Below, piece by piece: positions 50,421-63,137 of a stretch of DNA of 64,000 nucleotides. Below the pieces are notes generated by a model that ran no database searches, was not told the origin of the DNA, and saw nothing but the letters and a program-made list of their open reading frames with translations. This DNA is from Streptomyces sp. NBC_00287 (GTDB lineage Bacteria > Actinomycetota > Actinomycetes > Streptomycetales > Streptomycetaceae). A program made the position numbers and the translations under genes. Location: NCBI RefSeq assembly GCF_036173105.1, contig NZ_CP108053.1, positions 3,348,001 to 3,412,000 on the forward strand, in the 5' to 3' direction. Position 1 is the stretch's first letter. Each line of letters opens with the position of its first letter.

Positions 50421-52193
50421 TCAGCCCTTCTTGAGGACCAGCTCCGTGTTCCGGTCCCCTCGTCCTCCCGCCAGGTCCGTCCGGGCGCCGGGGGCGTTGA
50501 AGGACAGTTCGCGGTAGAGGGCGGCGAGGCCGGTCTGGGAGAGGTCGGTGAAGTCCGTGCGGTAGGGGGCCGCGGACTCCACGCAGGTGGTGAAGAGGGA
50601 GATCGTGCCGTCCTTGTTGTCCACCAGCTCGATGACCCGGGCGAGTTGGGGGAAGTCGACGTGCGAGGCGGTGGAGATCTCCCAAAAAGAGCGGCCGTCG
50701 GGCGCCGAGTGCGGGGTGATGGCGTTGCGGTGGATATGGCCGTTCACCCAGGCAAGGACGTTGCTGTGGCTGCCGAGGAGGGCGAGGACCTCCTGGCCGT
50801 TGTGGCGCCGCTCGGTCGGGCGGGCCGGGTCGCGGCGGGTGTTGTCCATCGTCTTGCTGGTGTGATGGCTGAAGACGATGGCGTACGAGTCCTTGTTGTC
50901 CCGCAGCGTCTTGTCCAGCCAGCGCAACTGCTCGCTGCCGATGGAGCCTTCGTAGTGGCCGCCCGCGTCGGTGGTGTCCATGCTGATGCCGATGACGTCG
51001 TCGGCGATGCGGAAGCTGTAGTACTGGGTGCCCGCGTCGAGGTTCGCCGAGGAGTAGCCGTGGCCGACCGGGCCGACGCCCCGGAACGCCGGGTCGAGGT
51101 GGGCCTTGATGTACTCGGTCGGCGTGTACGGGGCGCGCCGCTCGTCCGGGGTGACCGGGCGCATGTCGCGGGTGTGGGCCTTGAGCAGCTCGCGGAGCTG
51201 GGCGCCCTGGGGGTCCTTGGCCTGCTTCAGGGCTTCCTGGAGCTTCTTGGCCTCGGCCGCGGGCAGGCTCATCAGCTTCTTGCCGCCGACGGCGTAGTCG
51301 GTGAGGTAGGTGTCGCGGTGCGAGGCGTAGCAGCCGAGCGGCATGGCGTCGTGGTTGCCGACGGTGGAGTACCAGGGGAGGGAGAGGCCGGGGCTCTGCA
51401 GCTCCCGCATGACCGCCGCGAGGAAGCCCTCCAGGTACGGGAAGCCGAGCTGCTTGTCGGCGTCGCGGACGTTCGAGTCGGGCTGCCAGTACTGCTTGAG
51501 ACCGCTGTTCAGGACGCCCTCGTAGTGCCGCGGGTCACCGGAGTTGGGGGTGATGCGGCCGCCGCTCATGACGGTGAGGAACCACTCCAGCTCGGAGCGG
51601 GCGTTGTTGTCGGTGTTGTCGCCGGTGGTCATGGCGAACTGGAGCGGGGCGCCGGTGACGGGGGCGCCCCGCAGCGCGTTGACCCGCTCGACCAGCGAGA
51701 CGGCGCCGTGCACGGTGAGCGCCTCGTGCGGCCGCCAGGCGTGCACATCGGTGGAGCGCAGGTACTCCAGCCGCATCGGGTGCTGGGCGTCGATGATGTG
51801 CATGTCGGTGAGCTGTACGAACGCGGCGAGCGTCGTACGGCGGTCCTCGCGCCCCGACTTGGCCGCGGCCAGCTCGCTGCGCACCACACGGGCCCAGCCG
51901 GGCGCGCGGCCCAGTCGGCGGTATCCGGTGGTGCCGCGCGGGGCGGCGACGCTCGCGAGTGTGGTGCCCCGGGTGTAGGGGGCGAGCGGCAGGAAGGGTG
52001 CCCGGCGCGAGGAGGCGACCGGTGCCTCCGCGTCCGCGGCGGCGGCCGGGGTGCCGGTGGTGGCGGCCTGGCTGTCGGTGGGCCGCAGGGCGTAGCCGAC
52101 ACCGGCGGAGAGGGACACCGCCCCGGCGGCGGCGAGGATGGATCGGCGGTGGACGCCCAGCGCGGAGCTGGCGACAGAGCGTATGCGCGACAT
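50421..52193 (-). CDS. Tat-exported metallophosphoesterase
   Basis: 590 residues from ATG 52193 with GGGGAGA upstream. A twin-arginine signal (HRRSILAAAGA) precedes the catalytic domain. Calcineurin-like motifs are in order: QLTDMHIIDAQHP, TTGDNTDNN, STVGNHDAMP, FSHHTSK, and VNGHIHRNA. It matches a family (TIGR03767-like) of actinobacterial secreted phosphoesterases of unknown substrate. Together with the DD-peptidase gene 86 bases downstream it may form a cell-envelope unit, but the gap can also hold a promoter. Confidence 0.85.
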   Translation of the reverse strand: MSRIRSVASSALGVHRRSILAAAGAVSLSAGVGYALRPTDSQAATTGTPAAAADAEAPVASSRRAPFLPLAPYTRGTTLASVAAPRGTTGYRRLGRAPGWARVVRSELAAAKSGREDRRTTLAAFVQLTDMHIIDAQHPMRLEYLRSTDVHAWRPHEALTVHGAVSLVERVNALRGAPVTGAPLQFAMTTGDNTDNNARSELEWFLTVMSGGRITPNSGDPRHYEGVLNSGLKQYWQPDSNVRDADKQLGFPYLEGFLAAVMRELQSPGLSLPWYSTVGNHDAMPLGCYASHRDTYLTDYAVGGKKLMSLPAAEAKKLQEALKQAKDPQGAQLRELLKAHTRDMRPVTPDERRAPYTPTEYIKAHLDPAFRGVGPVGHGYSSANLDAGTQYYSFRIADDVIGISMDTTDAGGHYEGSIGSEQLRWLDKTLRDNKDSYAIVFSHHTSKTMDNTRRDPARPTERRHNGQEVLALLGSHSNVLAWVNGHIHRNAITPHSAPDGRSFWEISTASHVDFPQLARVIELVDNKDGTISLFTTCVESAAPYRTDFTDLSQTGLAALYRELSFNAPGARTDLAGGRGDRNTELVLKKG

Positions 52194-52441
52194 GGCGCGG
52201 TCTCCCCGAGTGCGTAACGCGTCGGCAGTGGTCGCGGGCGTCGCTGTCGCGAACAACCCGCTCGCTCTGGATCGTTGGCACTGGGAATGACCTGCGCGTG
52301 AACGAGGCGGCAACGCGCAACGCCGATCACCGTACGTGGATCTCGGACCACCCTGCGCGCCCCCGACAGCTCCTCGGGCGGCCGGGGGGCGGCTACTCCG
52401 TGTTCATCTTCGCGGGTAACCGGGGGGTGTTCGGGAGGTAC

Positions 52442-53329
52442 TCAGGGGCAGTCCGGGTTCGCGGGCGAGTACTCCGGCGCGGACCAGCGCAGGGGGACGG
52501 CGCCCTGAATTTCAATCGCCTCAAACAGGGTGAAACGGACGCGGCGTTCGGGGGTGAACTCCGTACGGGCCTCGCCGGTGAGATACACCGCCGTGCCCGT
52601 CGTCCAGTCCAGGAAAAGCAGTCCCGCACGGGGGTCGGCGGCGAGGTTGCCGAGGGTCAGGAACATGGCGTTGCCCGGGTAGTCGCGCCAGCTCAGTTCG
52701 CGCGGCGAGTCGACGCGGACGAAGCCCGGGTTGCCGCCGCGATGGCTGGCATCGGCGCCGCCCTCATGGACGCTGGCCAGGAAGAAGGTGTCGGCCACGG
52801 CGAGGAACTCGGCCTGCGCTTCGGTCAGTTCGTCGGCCACGCGGGGCTCCCCGGGCCTGCGGTCGGGCAGGGTTTCGTACGTCTCCCTGCGCTGGAGGTA
52901 CTTCGGGCAGTTGGCGAAGACCCGGTCCGCCTCGATCGCGATCCCTCTCGGGGTGGGCCGGAGCGTGCCGTTGAGCCGCATCCGGCGCCGGGTGCGCGGG
53001 TCGAGGGCGATGGTGCCGACCGGGGTGCCCTCGGTGGCGAGGGCCGCCGCGAGCGGGGAGGTCGGGACGCCAGGGGTGCCTCCGCCCACGACGGAGATCT
53101 GCCGGGGCCCGGTAGCCCGTACAAACCCGGGCGAACCTGACAGCGGCGCCGCCCACACCCTGCCGGTCGCCGGGTCGGCGGCGCCGACGACCAGCAGCGG
53201 CTGGAGTTCCAGGAAGGCGGCGGCCACCGGCTTGATGCCCTCCCCGATGGACCGGCCCACATGGTCGGCGAGCTCCCGCACCCCGAGCCGGTCCTGCACG
53301 GCGAGCGAGCCCGCGTGATAGACGCCCAT
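52442..53329 (-). CDS. Pyridoxamine 5'-phosphate oxidase-like flavin protein
   Basis: 295 residues from ATG 53329. Two split-barrel-like halves: an N-terminal one (LLVVGAADPATGRVWAAPL) and a C-terminal one (FFLASVHEGG, RDYPGNAMFLTLGN, GLLFLDWTTG), typical of PNPOx-like general-stress or heme-utilisation proteins. It starts two bases after the VOC gene, so the two are co-transcribed and probably work on the same small molecule or redox stress. A central CPKYLQRR motif is present. Confidence 0.8.
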   Translation of the reverse strand: MGVYHAGSLAVQDRLGVRELADHVGRSIGEGIKPVAAAFLELQPLLVVGAADPATGRVWAAPLSGSPGFVRATGPRQISVVGGGTPGVPTSPLAAALATEGTPVGTIALDPRTRRRMRLNGTLRPTPRGIAIEADRVFANCPKYLQRRETYETLPDRRPGEPRVADELTEAQAEFLAVADTFFLASVHEGGADASHRGGNPGFVRVDSPRELSWRDYPGNAMFLTLGNLAADPRAGLLFLDWTTGTAVYLTGEARTEFTPERRVRFTLFEAIEIQGAVPLRWSAPEYSPANPDCP

Positions 53330-53331
53330 GA

Positions 53332-53775
53332 CTAGAAGAATCCGCAGGTCGGCGCCGACTCGTTGGGCACGGGCGCACCCTCGGCACCACTGGGCACCGC
53401 GATCTCCAGCCGGATGCCGTCGGGGTCGTGGAAGAAGATGCCGCCGGACGCCGCGCCCTCGGCGTGGGCCACGACCCCGTCGTAGGCGAACTCCACGCCG
53501 TACTCGCGCAGCGCCGTCTCGTAGGCGCGGACCCGCTCGATCGAGTCCGCCTGGAAGGCGAGGTGGTGCAGGCCGGCGCGGCCCTCGCCGTAGGGCCCCT
53601 TCGCCTGCTGCCAGAGCGTGAAGAGGAGCTGCTCGCCGTCGCCGAGGAACGCGTACCGCCGGCCCTCCTCCTTGCCCTCGGCCAGCAGTGAGAAGCCGAG
53701 GACGTCGCGGTAGAAGGCGAGCGAGCGGTCCAGGTCGGTGACGTTCAGGCCGAGGTGGCCGTGGCTCAAGGTCAT
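53332..53775 (-). CDS. VOC (glyoxalase/bleomycin-resistance/dioxygenase) family protein
   Basis: 147 residues, one vicinal-oxygen-chelate domain with two beta-alpha-beta-beta-beta halves: HGHLGLNVTDLDRSLAFYRD and LHHLAFQADSIERVRAYETAL, ending with FFHDPDGIRLEIAVP. Metal ligands expected at His7, His75 and the Glu in LEIAV are present. The reaction (lyase, isomerase or dioxygenase) is not visible. First gene of the pair with the PNPOx-like gene; its promoter region faces the CGNR regulator. Confidence 0.85.
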   Translation of the reverse strand: MTLSHGHLGLNVTDLDRSLAFYRDVLGFSLLAEGKEEGRRYAFLGDGEQLLFTLWQQAKGPYGEGRAGLHHLAFQADSIERVRAYETALREYGVEFAYDGVVAHAEGAASGGIFFHDPDGIRLEIAVPSGAEGAPVPNESAPTCGFF

Positions 53776-53804
53776 GACTTACCCCCATCGATTGCCGCAC
53801 TGAT

Positions 53805-53873
53805 CTAACCCCTGTAAATGAGGTTAGTGGTTAGAAGCGAGGGCGTCAACCGGTCACGTACCCTTGACCGGTT
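53805..53873. promoter_or_regulatory. Palindromes in the divergent VOC / CGNR promoter
   Basis: CTAACC (53805-53810) with GGTTAG (53822-53827), and AACCGGTCA (53848-53856) with TGACCGGTT (53865-53873). GGTTAG occurs three times (53822, 53829, 53870). They are good candidates for binding sites of the CGNR protein encoded next door. Confidence 0.5.
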
Positions 53874-53893
53874 AGTACGGAGAGGAGCCCCCC

Positions 53894-54430
53894 ATGTCCG
53901 CCGACCCCCGCCCCCTCATCGGCGAGCCGCTCTCGCTGGACCTGCTGAACACGCGCTGGATCCAGGACGGGGCCCTGCGCGACCTGCTGGCGGACACCGA
54001 CGGACTGGCGATCTGGCTCGCGTCGAACGACCTGGACGGAACCTGCTCCGCCGACGCCACGACCCTGCGCCATCTCCTCCAGGCCCGTGACGCCCTGAAG
54101 GTGGCCGTCGACGGATCACCGAAGGAAGCGGCGCCGCTCGTCGACGCCGTCCTCGCGCACGGCAGGATCCGGGCCACGCTCACCGCCGAGGGACCCGGCG
54201 AGCTGCCCGAGTTCAACTCCCCCACCTGGGCTCCGGCCTGGCTCGCCGCGCGGAACTACCTGACGCTGCTCACCACCGCCCCGGACCGCATCCGCGCCTG
54301 CGCCCACGACGACTGCGTCCTGCACTTCTTCGACACCTCACGCAACGGCACCCGCCGCTGGTGCTCGATGGCGGCCTGCGGCAACCGTGCGAAGGCGTCG
54401 CGCCATTACGCACGGACGAAGACCGATTGA
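53894..54430 (+). CDS. CGNR zinc-finger / ABATE-domain transcriptional regulator
   Basis: 178 residues. N-terminal ABATE-like stress-sensing domain (GEPLSLDLLNTRW) and a C-terminal CGNR zinc finger: RACAHDDCVLHFFDTS, RRWCSMAACGNRAKAS. AGGAG lies eight bases before ATG 53894. The family often regulates adjacent resistance or detoxification genes. Divergent from the VOC-PNPOx pair, whose promoter carries palindromes, so it probably controls them (inference). Confidence 0.88.
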   Translation: MSADPRPLIGEPLSLDLLNTRWIQDGALRDLLADTDGLAIWLASNDLDGTCSADATTLRHLLQARDALKVAVDGSPKEAAPLVDAVLAHGRIRATLTAEGPGELPEFNSPTWAPAWLAARNYLTLLTTAPDRIRACAHDDCVLHFFDTSRNGTRRWCSMAACGNRAKASRHYARTKTD

Positions 54431-54531
54431 CGGAATCCTTCCGACTCGCACCGTTCGCCCCGGAAAGGGATAGCGGGTTTTCCCCATCCCTCGATTTCGT
54501 TTGGGTCAACTCTCCCCAAACATCCGTCCCT

Positions 54532-54574
54532 TAGGTAAGGCTGAGCGATCGCTCCACGCTCGTTCCTTTACCTA
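54532..54574 (+). promoter_or_regulatory. Inverted repeats upstream of the subtilase
   Basis: TAGGTAA (54532-54538) with TTACCTA (54568-54574), enclosing a perfect palindrome GAGCGATCGCTC (54543-54554). The right arm borders the ribosome site, so this may be an operator or a leader structure. Confidence 0.4.
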
Positions 54575-54586
54575 CAAGGGATGCCG

Positions 54587-57500
54587 ATGACCCACACCCC
54601 CCAGCGCGAACCCATATCGGGCGCCAGACGCGCGGCCCGGATAGCAGTGGCCGCGGGGCTCGTGGCCGCGCTCTCCGCTGCCGGGCCGATACCCATGGCC
54701 TTCGCCGAGGACGCCCCGGCCGCGGCCGATCCGGCCGTCAAGTCCGCGCACGACAAGCTCGGTTCCGACGACGCGGACCTGCTCGCCGACGCCAAGGCGG
54801 CCGGCGACAAGAACGTCACGATGATGATCGCCACCGCCCCCGGAAAGACCGAGCAGGTCGCCGAGGACCTGGACGCGGTCAAGGGCGGCTCCGTGGGCCG
54901 CACCTACGACAAGCTCGGCTATGTCCGCGCCACCGTCCCGACGGGCAAGGCGGACGCGGCCATCGCCGCCGCGGCGAAGCTCTCCTCCGTGCACGGCATC
55001 GACCTGCGCGAGGAGATCCCGCTGGACGACCCGGCCGTCGACACCAAGGAGTCGGCGTCGACCGCGGCCGCCTATCCGGCCCCCGGCAAGGACACCCCGG
55101 CCGAGAACCCGTACAACCCCTCATTCGAGACCGGTGCCGTCGACTTCGTCGACGACCACCCGAAGGCGGACGGCCGCGGGATCACCATCGGTGTCCTGGA
55201 CTCGGGCGTGGACCTCTCCCACCCGGCGCTCCAGAAGACCACCACCGGTGAGCGCAAGATCGTCGACTGGGTCACCGCGACCGACCCGATCATCGACAGC
55301 GACGCCACCTGGCGCCCGATGGTCACCAATGTCTCCGGGCCGAGCTTCACCTTCTCCGGCCGCACCTGGACGGCACCCGCCGGGTCGTACCAGGTCAACC
55401 TGTTCCGGGAGTCCGTGACCGCGGGCGGCGACGCCAAGGGCGACGCGAACCGGGACGGGGACACCACCGACGTCTGGGGCGTCCTCTACGACGCCGCGTC
55501 CGGCACGGTCCGGGTCGACCTGAACAACAACGCCGACTTCGGTGACGACACCCCGATGAAGCCGTACAAGGACGGCTTCCAGATCGGCTGGTTCGGCACC
55601 GACAACCCGGACACCGACGTCGCCGAGCGTCAGCCGTTCGTCGTGGAGATCCGCAAGGACGTCCCGATGGACCCCTACGGCGGTGACTGGGTCGGCCAGA
55701 AGCGCGACTTCGTCAACATCGGCGTCATCGAGTCCGAGCACGGCACCCACGTCGCCGGTATCACCGCCGCCAACGGCCTGTTCGGCGGCGAGATGAACGG
55801 CGCCGCGCCCGGTGCGAAGGTCGTCTCCTCGCGCGCCTGCACCTGGACCGGCGGCTGCACCAACGTCGCGCTGACCGAGGGCATGATCGACCTCGTCGTC
55901 AACCGCGGCGTGGACATCGTCAACATGTCCATCGGCGGTCTGCCGGCGCTGAACGACGGCAACAACGCGCGTGCCGAGCTCTACACCCGTCTGATCGACA
56001 CCTACGGCGTCCAGCTGGTGATCTCCGCGGGCAACTCCGGCCCCGGCGCCAACACCATCGGCGACCCGTCCCTGGCCGACAAGGTGATCTCGGTCGGCGC
56101 GTCCGTCTCCAAGGCGACCTGGGCCTCCAACTACGGCTCGGCCGTGCAGAAGTCGTACGCGATGATGCCGTTCTCCTCCCGCGGTCCGCGCGAGGACGGC
56201 GGCTTCACTCCGACGCTCGTGGCGCCGGGTGCCTCGGTCAACACCATCCAGACCTGGCTGCCGGGCGCCCCTGTCGCCGAGGCGGGCTACTCGCTGCCCG
56301 CCGGTTACGGCATGCTCCAGGGCACCTCGATGGCCTCCCCGCAGGCCGCGGGCGCCTCGGCGCTGCTGCTGAGCGCGGCCAAGCAGAAGGGCATCGCGCT
56401 CACCCCGGCGACCCTGCGCACGGCGCTCACCTCGACCGCCGACCACATCAGCGGTGTGCAGGCGTACGAGGAAGGCGCGGGCCTGATCAACATCCCCGAC
56501 GCCTGGGACTCCATCAAGGACGGCGCCACCTCGCACACCTACTCGGTGAAGGCGCCGGTCGACACCGCGATCGACCAGTTCCTGAAGACGCCGGGCTACG
56601 GCACGGGTCTCTACGACCGTGAGGGCGGTCTGAAGGCCGGTCAGAAGAAGACGTACGAGATCACCCTGACCCGTACGTCCGGTGCCGACCGCGCGATCCG
56701 GCACGAGCTGCACTTCGAGAACAACGCCGGTGACACCTTCCGGATCGTCGGCTCCGACGAGGTCAGCCTGCCGCTGAACCAGCCGGTCACCGTCAAGGTG
56801 CAGGCCGCGCCGAAGTCCGCCGGGCTGAAGAGCGCGATCCTGGAGGTCGACGACCCGCGCACCGAGGGCATCGACAAGCAGGTCATGTCGACGGTCGTGG
56901 TCGCCGCGCCGCTGCAGTACACCTACTCCGCGTCCGGCACGGTGCAGCGCAACAGCACCAAGCACTACTTCGTGACCGTCCCCGAGGGCGCCAAGTCGCT
57001 CGAGGTCGCGATCGGCGGGCTGAAGGACAAGAGCCAGACCCGCTTCATCGCCATCCACCCCTACGGCGTCCCGGCGGACACCACGTCCACGCCGAACTGC
57101 TACAACAACTACCTCGACGGCAACGGCTGCAAGCCGGACGTGCGCTCGTACGCCGACCCGCAGCCCGGCGTCTGGGAGATCGAGGTCGAGTCGCGCCGTA
57201 CGTCGCCGCTGCTCGACAACCCCTACAAGCTGGACGTCGCCGTCCTCGGCGCGGTCTTCGACCCGGAGACCGTGACCGTGCCCGAGGCCAAGGTCGGCAC
57301 GCCGATCGAGGCCTCCTGGAAGGTGACGAACAAGTTCGCCGCCCTCGACGGCAAGCTGGCGGGCGGCCCGCTCGGCTCCTCCAAGGCGGCCCGGCCGACC
57401 ATCGCCGACCACGAGACGCACACCACCACGGTCGAGGTGCCCGAGGGCGCCACGTCCCTGGACGTCGCCATCGGCAATGTCTCGGACAACGCCGCCGACC

Positions 57501-57877
57501 TGGACCTGACGGTCTACGACAAGGACGGCAACCAGGTCGCGCAGGCCGCCGACGGCGACTCGGAGGAGGCGGTCTCCATCGCCAAGCCCGCCGCCGGCAC
57601 TTACACGATCGAGGTCGTGGGCTACTCGGTGCCGTCCGGCTCCACCGCCTACGACTACCTGGACGTGTTCTTCTCCGCCGCGCTCGGCTCGGTCACCGTC
57701 GACGAGTCGACGCCGGTGAAGCTCGGCACGGGCGACTCCGCCACCGTCTCCGCGAGCGTCACCGCCGCGGCGGCCGCGCCGGAGGGCCGTGAGTTCTTCG
57801 GCCAGGTCCAGCTGCTGAACGCGCGCGGCACGGTCGCGGGCGCGGGCAGTGTGAAGATCGAGAAGGTCACGCCGTAG
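54587..57877 (+). CDS. Large secreted subtilisin-family serine protease
   Basis: 1096 residues. I choose ATG 54587, six bases after AAGGG; the ATG at 54581 touches that site. Signal peptide ~1-40 (VAAGLVAALSAAG, cleavage near MAFA), then an inhibitor-like pro-region to ~175. Catalytic triad: Asp205 (VLDSGVD), His385 (HGTHVAG), Ser581 (GTSMASP). The 180-residue Asp-His distance contains an acidic insert (DANRDGDTTD, NNNADFGDD), as in tripeptidyl-peptidase-II-like subtilases. Two further beta-rich domains follow (~700-1096), probably substrate or calcium binding. Acts outside the cell. Confidence 0.93.
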   Translation: MTHTPQREPISGARRAARIAVAAGLVAALSAAGPIPMAFAEDAPAAADPAVKSAHDKLGSDDADLLADAKAAGDKNVTMMIATAPGKTEQVAEDLDAVKGGSVGRTYDKLGYVRATVPTGKADAAIAAAAKLSSVHGIDLREEIPLDDPAVDTKESASTAAAYPAPGKDTPAENPYNPSFETGAVDFVDDHPKADGRGITIGVLDSGVDLSHPALQKTTTGERKIVDWVTATDPIIDSDATWRPMVTNVSGPSFTFSGRTWTAPAGSYQVNLFRESVTAGGDAKGDANRDGDTTDVWGVLYDAASGTVRVDLNNNADFGDDTPMKPYKDGFQIGWFGTDNPDTDVAERQPFVVEIRKDVPMDPYGGDWVGQKRDFVNIGVIESEHGTHVAGITAANGLFGGEMNGAAPGAKVVSSRACTWTGGCTNVALTEGMIDLVVNRGVDIVNMSIGGLPALNDGNNARAELYTRLIDTYGVQLVISAGNSGPGANTIGDPSLADKVISVGASVSKATWASNYGSAVQKSYAMMPFSSRGPREDGGFTPTLVAPGASVNTIQTWLPGAPVAEAGYSLPAGYGMLQGTSMASPQAAGASALLLSAAKQKGIALTPATLRTALTSTADHISGVQAYEEGAGLINIPDAWDSIKDGATSHTYSVKAPVDTAIDQFLKTPGYGTGLYDREGGLKAGQKKTYEITLTRTSGADRAIRHELHFENNAGDTFRIVGSDEVSLPLNQPVTVKVQAAPKSAGLKSAILEVDDPRTEGIDKQVMSTVVVAAPLQYTYSASGTVQRNSTKHYFVTVPEGAKSLEVAIGGLKDKSQTRFIAIHPYGVPADTTSTPNCYNNYLDGNGCKPDVRSYADPQPGVWEIEVESRRTSPLLDNPYKLDVAVLGAVFDPETVTVPEAKVGTPIEASWKVTNKFAALDGKLAGGPLGSSKAARPTIADHETHTTTVEVPEGATSLDVAIGNVSDNAADLDLTVYDKDGNQVAQAADGDSEEAVSIAKPAAGTYTIEVVGYSVPSGSTAYDYLDVFFSAALGSVTVDESTPVKLGTGDSATVSASVTAAAAAPEGREFFGQVQLLNARGTVAGAGSVKIEKVTP

Positions 57878-57902
57878 TCGTGTAGTTGCTACGGCTGTAC
57901 AG

Positions 57903-57933
57903 GGGCGGGCGTCCGTAAGGGCGCCCGCCCTTT
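57903..57933. terminator. Terminator after the subtilase
   Basis: GGGCGGGCG (57903-57911) with CGCCCGCCC (57922-57930), followed by TTT; it lies between convergent stops. Confidence 0.85.
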
Positions 57934-57934
57934 C

Positions 57935-58663
57935 TCATCCGCAGTTCAGGGAGCGGGACTCGGGCAGCGAGCTGTTGATCCGGTCCCGTTCCACGGCGAC
58001 CGCCGTCTCACCGACGATCCACTGGTCCGGCGGGGCCCCCTTCTCCGGGACGCCGAACAGGACGTGGTCCCCCGCGCGCAGCCCGGGAGCGGTGTTCTTG
58101 TCGATCACGTAACTGAGGTCGTCACCCTTCTTCGGCCCGGGCTTCTCCGGCTTGTAGACCTGGCTCAGGTCCACGCTCACGCGGACCAGTTCCGGGTCGG
58201 TCGCGGCGACCGGTTCGGCGGAGCTGACCTCGCCCTCGGCGACCAGGTACGCGCAGGCGAGGTAGTTGGGGCTGCCGAAGAGGACGCCGCCGTCCTCCAT
58301 GTCGGACTGCGCCTCCTTGGCGGACCCCGATGCCGAGTCGGCGCTGCTTGCGCCCATGTCGGACTGCGCCACCAGCCAGCCGAGGCCCACCATCACGGTC
58401 GCCGCGGCGGCCGCCGCGAGGGAGCCGACGGCGAGCCGAAAGGCACGGCGCCTCACCGGCCGTACGGGAACGGGGGCCGGGGCGGGTTTCGGTGGGTCGC
58501 CTCCCAACGCCCGTCCGATGATGTCCAGTTGCTCGCGCAGTGCGGCGATATCGGCGCTCGCGGAGCGGTGTTCGGCGCGGAAGGCGGCGTCCGCCTCGTC
58601 GGGCAGGGGTTCGTCGGTGATCGCGGCCATCAGCGCGTCGACGCCGTCGTGTTCGGCGGTCAC
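57935..58663 (-). CDS. Probable anti-sigma-factor-like membrane protein
   Basis: 242 residues from GTG 58663, one base after the sigma gene stop. About 78 cytosolic residues, one membrane helix (AVGSLAAAAAATVMVGLGWLV, ~79-99), and an extracellular domain of about 145 residues with a C-terminal NCG. The position and topology fit an anti-sigma factor for the upstream ECF sigma, but the HxxxCxxC zinc motif of ZAS anti-sigmas is absent. Function inferred from context. Confidence 0.7.
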   Translation of the reverse strand: MTAEHDGVDALMAAITDEPLPDEADAAFRAEHRSASADIAALREQLDIIGRALGGDPPKPAPAPVPVRPVRRRAFRLAVGSLAAAAAATVMVGLGWLVAQSDMGASSADSASGSAKEAQSDMEDGGVLFGSPNYLACAYLVAEGEVSSAEPVAATDPELVRVSVDLSQVYKPEKPGPKKGDDLSYVIDKNTAPGLRAGDHVLFGVPEKGAPPDQWIVGETAVAVERDRINSSLPESRSLNCG

Positions 58664-58664
58664 G

Positions 58665-59204
58665 TCACACCACCTCGTCCTCGTGCAGGCGGGCGCGCAG
58701 GGCGCGTACCGCCGTGTGCAGCCTGCTCTTGACCGTGCCCTCGGGGATCGCGAGTTGCTCGGCGATGTCCCGTACCGGCAGATCGGCGTAGAAGCGCAGG
58801 ACGACCACCTGGCGCTGGGCGTCGGGCAGTTCGTCCAGGCCCTGGGCCACGGCGAGGGAGAGCAGGCTGCTGTCCTCGCCGGAGGGGTGTTCGCTCTGGC
58901 GCAGAGCGGCGAGCCGCTCCCCGAGCCGCTCCTGCCGCTTCTTGGCCCGGTGCCAGTCCATGGCGAGGTTGGAGGCGACGACCGCCGCCCACGCGGAGAC
59001 GTCCCGCGGCGCCTCCCTGCCGCTCGCGGCCCGCTCCAGCAACCGCAGACGGACCTGCTGCACCCCGTCCGGCAGGTCCGCCTGCGGTACCCCGCCGAGT
59101 GCCAGCACCGCCCGCACCCTGCGTTCCTGGGCCGCGTCCAGTGGGTCGTCCGGTGCGTCGAGCACCGCGTCCCGCTGGCCGCGACGGGTCATTCTGCGCA
59201 GCAC
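58665..59204 (-). CDS. ECF-family RNA polymerase sigma factor
   Basis: 179 residues from GTG 59204, seven bases after GGGGAGGG; a GTG at 59210 touches that site. Region 2 at ~10-75 and region 4 at ~120-170, with the helix-turn-helix ADLPVRDIAEQLAIPEGTVK. SigE-type ECF sigma without extra domains. Paired with the membrane protein gene downstream. A GTCGGG/CCCGAC repeat (59244-59269) lies upstream and may mark the autoregulated promoter. Confidence 0.9.
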   Translation of the reverse strand: MLRRMTRRGQRDAVLDAPDDPLDAAQERRVRAVLALGGVPQADLPDGVQQVRLRLLERAASGREAPRDVSAWAAVVASNLAMDWHRAKKRQERLGERLAALRQSEHPSGEDSSLLSLAVAQGLDELPDAQRQVVVLRFYADLPVRDIAEQLAIPEGTVKSRLHTAVRALRARLHEDEVV

Positions 59205-59328
59205 AGCCACCCCTCCCCTCGCCGCGTTTCCCCTATGACGCCGGTCGGGGCGGAAACGTTCGGCCCGACTTCCGGAATCTTCAATTCGATCTTTCCTTCA
59301 CACCATCTCCACTGTCAGCATGTGCCCC

Positions 59329-63025
<3,697 letters not shown>

Positions 63026-63137
63026 GGGTCCAGGCTCGCGCCGTCCCGCCCAGCTCACCGGCGGTAAACGGACATCGCCTTCTCCGTACGTCCCATGGAA
63101 GGATGACCGAACCCACACATAACGAGGAGATGACCGC

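Noticed and set aside
55121..57421. Minus-strand open frame of 766 codons opposite the subtilase
   Set aside because: Val/Gly/Asp/Arg-rich shadow with no start context; the catalytic triad is in the plus frame.
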